Below are positions 7,695 to 13,562 of a DNA stretch of 13,562 nt, piece by piece. A model generated the notes under the pieces. That model did not search any database. It saw only the letters and a list, made by a program, of their open reading frames with translations, and was not told the origin of the DNA. Numbering within the stretch: position 1 is the first letter of the stretch; every line of letters begins with the position of its first letter. Source of the DNA: Flavobacteriaceae bacterium (GTDB lineage Bacteria > Bacteroidota > Bacteroidia > Flavobacteriales > Flavobacteriaceae); the NCBI GenBank assembly GCA_014239895.1, contig JAAZXZ010000054.1, forward strand, positions 1 to 13,562, read 5' to 3'. The position numbers were made by a program, and so were the translations under genes.

Positions 7695-8894
7695 TTAGAT
7701 GATTTTTAATTCTTTCATACATTTTCTTATGATTTCATAAGTTCTTTTAATATCATTATCTAAACCAACAGAAAATCTAATTAAACCTTCAGTTAAGCCC
7801 ATTTCTTTTTGTTCAGCTTCAGAAATTTCAGATGAAGTAGATGATCCTGGAGCACAAAATAAAGTCTTATAAAAACCCAAGCTTACTGCAAGATAACCTA
7901 TCTTGTTTTTCTGCATTTTCTCCATTAATTTGTTCGCTTTTTTTAAAGTTCCAACATCAATAGTTAACATTCCTCCAAAACCATATTCTTTGTTAATTAT
8001 CATTTGATAAAGGTCGTGAGAAGGATGCTCTTGTAGGCCTGGATAAACAGTCTTTACACCATCTTTTTTAAACATTTTAGCTAGATAATGAGCATTTTCA
8101 CTATGTTTTTTTACCCTAACATGTAGGGTCCTTAAATTCTTCAAGACTGAAGAAGACCTTAAGCTGTCCATTGTTGATCCAAGCAACATAAAAGATCCAT
8201 CATTAATATCTCTAAGTTGATCAATAAATTCTTTTGTACTACAAACTACTCCAGCTATAGTATCACTAGTCCCATTGATAAATTTTGTAATACTATGAAT
8301 TACAATATCTGCCCCAAGTTTTGATGGGGTAACAGAAAGTGGAGAAAAGGTGTTATCTACAACTAATTTTATATTATGTTTTTTTGCTATTTCAGCAATA
8401 GATTTTATATCAGAGACCTCAAGTAAAGGATTGCTAACTACTTCACAATAGATAATTTTAGTTTTGCTAGTAATTGCTTTAATTATTTCATCAGGCTTAG
8501 ATGTATCTACAAAACTTGTTTTAATATTAAATTTTGGAGTAAAGTTTTTTAGAAAAGCATAAGTTCCACCGTAAACAGTCCTACTAGAAATTATATGATC
8601 ATTGGACTTGCATATTTGCAAAATAGATGAAGTTATAGCTGCCATTCCAGAAGAAAACACGTTAGCAGATTCTGTTTCTTCCATGGCTGCTAATGCTTCT
8701 TCTAAATATAGATTGCTAGGCGATGAATTTCTTGAATATAAATAACAACCATCTGTATTCCCCTCAAAAGTTTCAGACATAGATTTAGCCGATAAAAAAG
8801 TATATGTTGAAGAGTCAGATACTGAAGGATTTACACCACCGAATTCTCCAAAAAATTGTAAATCTTGAATTTTGTCTGCAGGTTTAGATTTCAT
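7695..8894 (-). CDS. Cys/Met-metabolism PLP-dependent enzyme (cystathionine gamma-synthase/lyase or methionine gamma-lyase-like)
   Basis: A 399-residue cytosolic enzyme of the fold-type I family that handles sulfur amino acids (MetB, MetC, MdeA, CGL, MetY relatives). Visible parts: YLYSRNSSPSNLYLEEALAAME (phosphate-binding Tyr and Arg donated by the partner subunit), SSGMAAITSSIL, YGGTYAF (108-114), VVDNTFSPL (cofactor Asp), HSITKF with Schiff-base Lys204, and C-terminal APGSSTSSEIS and GLIRFSVGLDN. Methionine gamma-lyases carry a reactive Cys in YGCTFAF, whereas here it is Gly110. The usual GHSD after the lysine reads GTSD, so the enzyme belongs to a side branch, and automatic names such as methionine gamma-lyase or cystathionine gamma-synthase should be read with care. 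The ATG at 8892-8894 is preferred; a TTG two codons earlier (8898-8900) is also in frame. It is the first gene of the minus-strand run, divergent from lpd and 20 bases before nhaC. Confidence 0.85.
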   Translation of the reverse strand: MKSKPADKIQDLQFFGEFGGVNPSVSDSSTYTFLSAKSMSETFEGNTDGCYLYSRNSSPSNLYLEEALAAMEETESANVFSSGMAAITSSILQICKSNDHIISSRTVYGGTYAFLKNFTPKFNIKTSFVDTSKPDEIIKAITSKTKIIYCEVVSNPLLEVSDIKSIAEIAKKHNIKLVVDNTFSPLSVTPSKLGADIVIHSITKFINGTSDTIAGVVCSTKEFIDQLRDINDGSFMLLGSTMDSLRSSSVLKNLRTLHVRVKKHSENAHYLAKMFKKDGVKTVYPGLQEHPSHDLYQMIINKEYGFGGMLTIDVGTLKKANKLMEKMQKNKIGYLAVSLGFYKTLFCAPGSSTSSEISEAEQKEMGLTEGLIRFSVGLDNDIKRTYEIIRKCMKELKII

Positions 8895-8948
8895 GAACAA
8901 TAATATCTACTTATACAATATATGGATTAAAATTATATTTAAATTAAA

Positions 8949-8977
8949 ATGAAAAATATTAATTGGAAAATTTTCAT
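8949..8977. repeat. Inverted repeat in the divergent control region
   Basis: The arms ATGAAAA (8949-8955) and TTTTCAT (8971-8977) are perfect inverted repeats, 15 bases apart. The right arm also contains half of the palindrome GAAAATTTTC (8966-8975). The right arm ends exactly on the first base of the proposed -33 TTG of the lpd promoter, so a bound protein could affect that promoter. In AT-rich DNA short inverted repeats are common, and no regulator gene lies nearby. Confidence 0.25.
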
Positions 8978-9006
8978 TGATCAGAAATAAAACATTTGTA
9001 TTTTTG
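8977..9006 (+). promoter_or_regulatory. Flavobacterial-type promoter for lpd
   Basis: TTG at 8977-8979, a 19-base spacer, then TATTTTTG at 8999-9006. This matches the Bacteroidota sigma-A (RpoD) consensus TTG-N17-23-TAnnTTTG exactly in both elements and in spacing. Transcription would begin around 9011-9014, giving a leader of about 18 bases before the preferred lpd ATG at 9031, with AGGA at 9022-9025 as a possible ribosome site. No equally good match was found on the opposite strand for the divergent PLP-enzyme gene; its nearest candidate is TATTTTTC without a -33 TTG. Confidence 0.68.
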
Positions 9007-9030
9007 ATAATTCTTTAAAATAGGATGTTT

Positions 9031-10437
9031 ATGGAATCATTTGATGTATTAGTTATTGGGTCTGGCCCTGGTGGATATGTCGCCGCAATTAGATCATCAC
9101 AGCTAGGCATGAAAACTGCTATTATAGAGAAATATTCTACTATGGGAGGGACATGTTTAAACGTTGGATGTATTCCAAGTAAATCACTATTAGACTCATC
9201 TCATCACTATGAAGATGCTATTAAAAAGTTTCCAGAACATGGAATAAATATTAAAGGTGAGATTAATTTTGATCTATCTAAAATGATAAGCAGGAAGCAA
9301 GCAGTGGTAGATCAAACTACAAAAGGCATTGATTTTCTTATGAAAAAAAATAAGATAAAAGTATTTAATGGTATAGGTTCATTTAAAGACAAAAAGAACG
9401 TTGAATTAATTGTTAACGGAAAAGTTACTGAAACAATAAATTCTAAAAACATCATTATAGCTACTGGAAGCAAGCCTTCTAAACTTCCATTTGCTAAGAT
9501 AGATAAAGAAAGAATTATTACTTCAACTGAGGCGCTTATCCTAAAGGAAGTTCCTAAACATTTGATTGTAGTTGGAGGAGGCGCTGTTGGTCTTGAATTA
9601 GGGCAAGTATATAGTAGATTGGGAGCAAAAGTTTCAATAATTGAGTATCAAGACAGAATACTTTCATCTATGGATTCTAGTCTATCAAAGGAGCTTGGCA
9701 GAGTACTAAAAAAGCAAAAAATGGAGCTTTTATTATCACACAAGGTTTCTTCTATATCTAGAAATGAGAATCTTGTAAATGTGTTAGCCTATGACAAGAA
9801 TGAAAAGGAGGTCAGATTAGAAGGAGACTACTGTTTAATCTCTATAGGAAGAAGACCTTATACAGAAGGGTTAAACTTAAAAGCAGCAGGTCTAGATGTA
9901 AATGAAAAAGGTCAAATTGAAATAAATGAAAATATGCAAACTCAAGTTGATAATATATATGCAATAGGAGATGTAGTTAGGGGTGCTATGCTAGCGCATA
10001 AAGCAGAAGAAGAAGGTATATTGGTATCAGAATTTATTTCTGGACAAAAACCTCATATCAATTATAATTTGATCCCTGGGGTTGTTTATACATGGCCTGA
10101 AGTTGCTGCTGTTGGAAAGACTGAGGAAGAATTAAAATTAAACAATGTAGATTTCAAAACTGGTCAATTTCCAATGAGGGCTTTAGGTAGAAGTAGAGCA
10201 AGTTCTGATTTAGATGGCTTTGTTAAAATCTTAGCAGACAAAAAATCAGATGAAATATTGGGAATTCATATGATTGGTGCTAGATGTGCTGATCTTATTT
10301 CTGAAGCTGTAGTTGCAATGGAATTTAAAGCTTCTGCTGAGGATATTGCCAGGATTTCTCATGCACACCCAACTTTCTCTGAGGCCGTAAAAGAAGCAGC
10401 ACTTTCAGCAAGTGAAAACAGACCTATACATATATAG
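9031..10437 (+). CDS. lpdA: Dihydrolipoyl dehydrogenase (E3)
   Basis: A 468-residue flavoenzyme that reoxidises the dihydrolipoyl arm of 2-oxoacid dehydrogenase complexes (pyruvate, 2-oxoglutarate, branched-chain) and of the glycine cleavage system, reducing NAD+. Domain order is canonical: FAD-binding GSGPGGYVAAI (10-20); redox disulfide GGTCLNVGCIPSK with Cys42 and Cys47; the ATG motif IIIATGSKPSKLP; NAD-binding VVGGGAVGLELG (from 180); second FAD motif NIYAIGDVVRGAMLAHKAEEEG; and a C-terminal dimerisation domain with the catalytic dyad HAHPTFSE (His446, Glu451). Length is normal and all key residues are present. The ATG at 9031 is preferred because AGGA at 9022-9025 is well spaced for it; an ATG two codons earlier (9025) is also possible. 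No E1 or E2 gene is in the window, so this E3 is probably shared among complexes coded elsewhere. tilS follows after 30 bases. Confidence 0.95.
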   Translation: MESFDVLVIGSGPGGYVAAIRSSQLGMKTAIIEKYSTMGGTCLNVGCIPSKSLLDSSHHYEDAIKKFPEHGINIKGEINFDLSKMISRKQAVVDQTTKGIDFLMKKNKIKVFNGIGSFKDKKNVELIVNGKVTETINSKNIIIATGSKPSKLPFAKIDKERIITSTEALILKEVPKHLIVVGGGAVGLELGQVYSRLGAKVSIIEYQDRILSSMDSSLSKELGRVLKKQKMELLLSHKVSSISRNENLVNVLAYDKNEKEVRLEGDYCLISIGRRPYTEGLNLKAAGLDVNEKGQIEINENMQTQVDNIYAIGDVVRGAMLAHKAEEEGILVSEFISGQKPHINYNLIPGVVYTWPEVAAVGKTEEELKLNNVDFKTGQFPMRALGRSRASSDLDGFVKILADKKSDEILGIHMIGARCADLISEAVVAMEFKASAEDIARISHAHPTFSEAVKEAALSASENRPIHI

Positions 10438-10467
10438 ATTCAGTTTTTATATATTTATTGTTAAATA

Positions 10468-11781
10468 ATGGAAAAATTATTTCTTAATCATTTAAAGAAG
10501 AACTTTCCTTCTATACCAGTTAGTAAATTAATTATTGCAGTTTCAGGAGGAGTGGATAGTATTGTCTTATTTCATCTATGTTTAAAATTAAAATTAAATT
10601 TTTTTGTAGCTCATTGTAATTTTAAATTAAGAGAAAAAGAAAGTGATTTAGATGAGAAATTTGTAAGAGATTTAGCAATAAAACATAATATAAAATTTTA
10701 CACAAAATCTTTTAACACCAAAAAGTTGTCTAATAATGACAATAAATCAATTCAAATGGTAGCAAGAGAATTAAGGTATTCTTGGTTTGAAGAGTTATCA
10801 AAGGAGCTAAATGTAAAACATATTCTTACTGCACATCATCTAGATGATAGTCTTGAAACATTTTTAATTAATTTATCAAGAGGTTCTGGAATTGATGGAC
10901 TGCTAGGAATCCCTAAGGTTAATGATACTGTTTTTCGACCATTGTTAATTTTCAAAAAAGATGAAATATTATCATATGCTAAAGAAAATAAAATTACTTG
11001 GAGAGAAGACTCGAGCAATAAAAAAAATGAGTATTTAAGAAATCAAATTAGGTTAGAAGTTCTTCCAAAATTAAAAGAGATTAATCCAAATTTATTAGAG
11101 AATTTTTCTAAATCTATTGATAGACTGCAACAATCCAAGTCAATTATAAAAGATAAGATGGATGATTTTGTTAGTGATGTTTCATTTACTAGAGATAAAA
11201 ATATATATTTTGAAATTAATAAGATTAAGCAAGTAAGTAATATTGATGCATACCTATATGAGCTATTAAAAAAGTATAATTTCACTCAATGGGATGATAT
11301 TAGAGATTTATTAGATTCTCAAAGTGGAAAACAGATTATTTCTAAGACTCACAAGTTATTAAAGGATAGAGAGCACTTGATATTGGCGAAAAACAGTGAA
11401 TTAGAAAATAAGTCATTATTAATAAATAAATCATCAAAAGAAGTAGTTGTATCGGCTGGTAAGATAAAAATAAGTGTAGCTAAAAAAATTTCTAAACAAG
11501 ACTTAGATGTTATTTATTTAGATTCAGCTAAACTAGATTTTCCTTTAAGAGTTAGAAGTGTATTATCTGGAGATTATTTTTATCCTTTTGGGATGAATGG
11601 TAAGAAAAAAGTAAGTAAGTACTTAAAAGATAAAAAAACATCTGTTTTTGATAAAGATAAAGTACTAATACTGGAAACATCTAAAAATAAGATTATATGG
11701 GTGGTTGGAATGAGATTAGATGATAGATTTTCTGTTACAGATGATACAAAAGAGATTACAAAAATTGAATTAATTAGGTAA
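10468..11781 (+). CDS. tilS: tRNA(Ile)-lysidine synthetase TilS
   Basis: A 437-residue cytosolic enzyme that attaches lysine to C34 of the CAU-anticodon tRNA(Ile) using ATP. This changes its charging from Met to Ile and its decoding to AUA, and is essential in nearly all bacteria. The N-terminal PP-loop ATPase domain shows AVSGGVDSIVL (ATP loop, residues 24-34), HCNFKLREKESDLDE, TAHHLDDSLETFLINLSRGSGIDGLLGIP (from about 120), a PLLIFKKDEIL stretch and WREDSSNKKNEYLRNQIRLEVLP, all typical of TilS. The substrate-recognition domain follows, then a C-terminal domain near 350-437 with VRSVLSGDYFYPFGMNGKKKVSKYLKDKK and IIWVVGMRLDDRFSVTDDT. Lys content is high and length is normal for Bacteroidota. 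It lies 30 bases after lpd with no terminator visible. Its last bases run into the NRAMP-like gene: only two bases separate its TAA from the proposed ATT start. Confidence 0.95.
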   Translation: MEKLFLNHLKKNFPSIPVSKLIIAVSGGVDSIVLFHLCLKLKLNFFVAHCNFKLREKESDLDEKFVRDLAIKHNIKFYTKSFNTKKLSNNDNKSIQMVARELRYSWFEELSKELNVKHILTAHHLDDSLETFLINLSRGSGIDGLLGIPKVNDTVFRPLLIFKKDEILSYAKENKITWREDSSNKKNEYLRNQIRLEVLPKLKEINPNLLENFSKSIDRLQQSKSIIKDKMDDFVSDVSFTRDKNIYFEINKIKQVSNIDAYLYELLKKYNFTQWDDIRDLLDSQSGKQIISKTHKLLKDREHLILAKNSELENKSLLINKSSKEVVVSAGKIKISVAKKISKQDLDVIYLDSAKLDFPLRVRSVLSGDYFYPFGMNGKKKVSKYLKDKKTSVFDKDKVLILETSKNKIIWVVGMRLDDRFSVTDDTKEITKIELIR

Positions 11782-11783
11782 GA

Positions 11784-12998
11784 ATTAGAAAATATTTAAA
11801 AAATATTGGACCAGGGTCAGTTATTGCAGCTGCTTTTATTGGTCCAGGAACTGTAACTATGTGTACAATTGCTGGATCAAAGTTTGGTTTTACGCTGCTC
11901 TGGGCTCTTTTATTATCAATTGTAATTACAATTTTTCTACAAATAATTGCAGTTAGGATTGGCATCATATCCCAGAGTTCTTTATCTAATGCAATAGTTT
12001 CACAATTCAAAAGTAAAACAATTAGGACAGTATCTATTATTTTAATTCTATCAGCTATTCTAGTTGGGAATATAGCTTATGAGGCTGGGAATATTAGTGG
12101 AGGTGTACTTGGTTTGGAGGCGGTATTTGGAAATTTAGACATTGCTGGAGGGTATAATGCATACAGCTTAATAATTGGATTTATAGCATTCATTATTTTA
12201 TTGTTAGGAAATAATAGGCTATTAGAGAAGATATTGATGGGACTGGTTCTTTTTATGAGTCTTGCTTTTTTATTTACAGCAATTAAAATAAAGCCAGACT
12301 TAAATTTATTTTTTAGTGGCCTCTTCATTCCAAGTTTTCCTGATGACAGCATTTTAATCATTATAGGCTTAATAGGTACCACTGTGGTCCCATATAATTT
12401 ATTTCTTCATGTTTCTCTAGCTAAAGAAAAATGGACTTCATCAAAAGACTTAAAAGATGCAAGAATTGACACCATAGTTGCAGTACTTGTCGGTGGATTA
12501 ATATCTATATGTATAATAATTTCTGCTACATCCATAGGTTTAGATCAACTTAACTCAGCAATTGATTTAGCTAAAGGCTTAGAGCCTGTTTTCGGAAATT
12601 TTTCCAAGCAACTTATTTCTTTTGGATTGTTTGCTGCTGGTTTAACTAGTGCAATTACTGCACCTTTAGCAGCAGCATATGTGACTTGCGGATGTTTAAA
12701 TTGGAGTACAGAACTAAAATCTCTTAGATTTAGGATGGTTTGGACTATAGTTCTTATTGTTGGAGTAGTATGTTCTTCATTAAATATTAGTTCAATAGAA
12801 ATAATAAAATTTGCTCAAGTAGCAAATGGTATTCTATTACCTACAATCACATTTTTTCTAATATTAATTGCCAATAACAATAATGTTTTGGGGAAATATG
12901 TTAATAATTGGAAGCATAACCTTGTTTCTTGCTTTATATTATTAATAACACTAATATTAGGTATTAAGAGTATAATTAAAGTATTTGATATTATATGA
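11784..12998 (+). CDS. NRAMP-fold transporter of the YcsG type (non-canonical metal site)
   Basis: A protein of about 404 residues with some 11 hydrophobic segments and the NRAMP (SLC11) layout. TM1 is GPGSVIAAAFIGPGTVTMC, followed by GFTLLWALLLSI and LQIIAVRIGI, which align with MntH. The TM1 metal motif DPGN reads GPGT (residues 20-23) and the TM6 motif MPH reads VPY in VVPYNLFLH (201-209), so the classic Mn2+/Fe2+ ligands Asp, Asn and Met are absent. The first ATG (11859) would cut TM1 in half, yet homology continues upstream to a TAG at 11775-11777 with no ATG, GTG or TTG. ATT at 11784 gives a normal N-terminus (RKYLKNIGPG) and is proposed as the start; an undetected frameshift is the alternative. 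The stop TGA overlaps the ATG of pxpA. ycsG sits beside ycsF in B. subtilis, so a role in 5-oxoproline metabolism is plausible; the substrate is unproven. Confidence 0.82.
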   Translation: MRKYLKNIGPGSVIAAAFIGPGTVTMCTIAGSKFGFTLLWALLLSIVITIFLQIIAVRIGIISQSSLSNAIVSQFKSKTIRTVSIILILSAILVGNIAYEAGNISGGVLGLEAVFGNLDIAGGYNAYSLIIGFIAFIILLLGNNRLLEKILMGLVLFMSLAFLFTAIKIKPDLNLFFSGLFIPSFPDDSILIIIGLIGTTVVPYNLFLHVSLAKEKWTSSKDLKDARIDTIVAVLVGGLISICIIISATSIGLDQLNSAIDLAKGLEPVFGNFSKQLISFGLFAAGLTSAITAPLAAAYVTCGCLNWSTELKSLRFRMVWTIVLIVGVVCSSLNISSIEIIKFAQVANGILLPTITFFLILIANNNNVLGKYVNNWKHNLVSCFILLITLILGIKSIIKVFDII

Positions 12999-13562
12999 TA
13001 ATAAATAGTAAGATTAGAATAAACTCAGATTTAGGTGAGGGGACTGGTGTGGAGAAAGACATAATGCCTTTCTTAAACTCATGTAGTATTGCGTGCGGAG
13101 GTCATACAGGAGACAAATCAAGTATGACGGATACAATATTAATAGCTAAAAAATATGATGTTAATATTGGGGCACACCCTTCTTATCCAGATAAAGAGAA
13201 TTTTGGCAGAAAGAATATTTCTATTTCAAACGCAGATCTATCCAATTCATTGATGAGTCAAATTGATGATCTAGAAAGAATTGCTAGGAGTTTAGAAACT
13301 TCCCTTAATCATATTAAACTGCATGGTGCTCTTTATAATTTCTCAGCAAATGATTTAGAAACTGCATCAATCATTATTGAATTAATGAAGTCCAAATATT
13401 CAGATAAGATTTTATATGTACCCTATGGGTCTTTAATTTCAGGATTAGCAATTGAGAATAATATAAAGATATATTATGAGGTCTTTTTAGATAGAAATTA
13501 TAATAATGATTTATCTCTAGTTTCTAGAGAAAACAATAATTCTATGATTTTAGATTATCAAA
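12995..13562 (+). CDS. pxpA: 5-oxoprolinase subunit PxpA, LamB/YcsF family (3' end missing)
   Basis: The frame starts with ATG at 12995, overlapping the TGA of the NRAMP-like gene by four bases (ATGA), and is open to the window edge: 189 residues of a family usually near 250. PxpA works with PxpB and PxpC to open 5-oxoproline (pyroglutamate), a spontaneous product of glutamine and glutamate, to glutamate at the cost of ATP. The protein shows the family motifs in order: INSDLGEG (9-16), SIACGGHTGD (31-40), IGAHPSYPD (58-66) with NFGRK, HIKLHGALYN (106-115), LYVPYGS (140-146) and EVFLDRNY (162-169). The usual forms are DLNCDMGEG, ANIACGFHAGD and GAHPGYPD, so substitutions such as Phe to Gly in the second motif are slight. 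The old name is lactam utilisation protein LamB. pxpB and pxpC are expected just downstream, outside the window. Confidence 0.92.
   Translation, partial: MIINSKIRINSDLGEGTGVEKDIMPFLNSCSIACGGHTGDKSSMTDTILIAKKYDVNIGAHPSYPDKENFGRKNISISNADLSNSLMSQIDDLERIARSLETSLNHIKLHGALYNFSANDLETASIIIELMKSKYSDKILYVPYGSLISGLAIENNIKIYYEVFLDRNYNNDLSLVSRENNNSMILDYQ

Noticed and set aside
8895..8900. TTG start for the PLP enzyme, two codons upstream
   Set aside because: An ATG lies only two codons later, and the extra Met-Phe adds nothing recognisable; the ATG is the simpler choice, though the TTG cannot be excluded.
11859..12998. NRAMP-like gene starting at the first ATG
   Set aside because: It would remove the first half of TM1 (GPGSVIAAAFIGPGTVT), which is clearly coded just upstream in the same frame and is conserved in the family.

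Overview
The window is AT-rich, intron-free bacterial DNA, packed with genes. Several things point to the Bacteroidota, most likely a marine-type flavobacterium. The minus-strand run ftsK, lolA, lptG, ribB is an order familiar from that class. The best promoter in the window has the class-specific form TTG-N19-TAnnTTTG. Shine-Dalgarno sequences are mostly weak or absent. No RNA gene, insertion sequence, CRISPR array, prophage gene or gap over 300 bases was seen; the longest gene-free stretch is the divergent promoter region at about 8895-9030.

Layout. (1) Positions 1-516, plus strand: the C-terminal part of an alpha/beta hydrolase cut by the window edge. Its stop codon directly abuts the stop of the convergent ribB. 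(2) Positions 517-8894, minus strand, transcribed right to left: a Cys/Met-metabolism PLP enzyme, an NhaC-type Na+/H+ antiporter, the DNA translocase FtsK, the lipoprotein chaperone LolA, an LptF/LptG permease, and a RibB whose fused GTP cyclohydrolase II domain has lost its metal and catalytic residues. (3) Positions 8895-9030: divergent control region with a good flavobacterial promoter for lpd. (4) Positions 9031-13562, plus strand: dihydrolipoyl dehydrogenase, tRNA(Ile)-lysidine synthetase TilS, an NRAMP-fold transporter of the YcsG type, and the start of pxpA (5-oxoprolinase subunit A), which runs off the right edge.

How the genes fit together. ftsK-lolA-lptG is a cell-envelope and division block (chromosome segregation, lipoprotein transport, LPS transport), with riboflavin synthesis attached downstream. 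lpd and tilS are housekeeping genes. The most interesting part is the right end. The NRAMP-like protein lacks the metal-binding signatures of TM1 (DPGN replaced by GPGT) and TM6 (MPH replaced by VPY). It has no ATG, GTG or TTG at the expected start, so ATT is proposed. It overlaps pxpA by 4 bases (ATGA). This recalls ycsF-ycsG in Bacillus subtilis and suggests that this branch of the NRAMP fold serves 5-oxoproline metabolism rather than Mn/Fe uptake.
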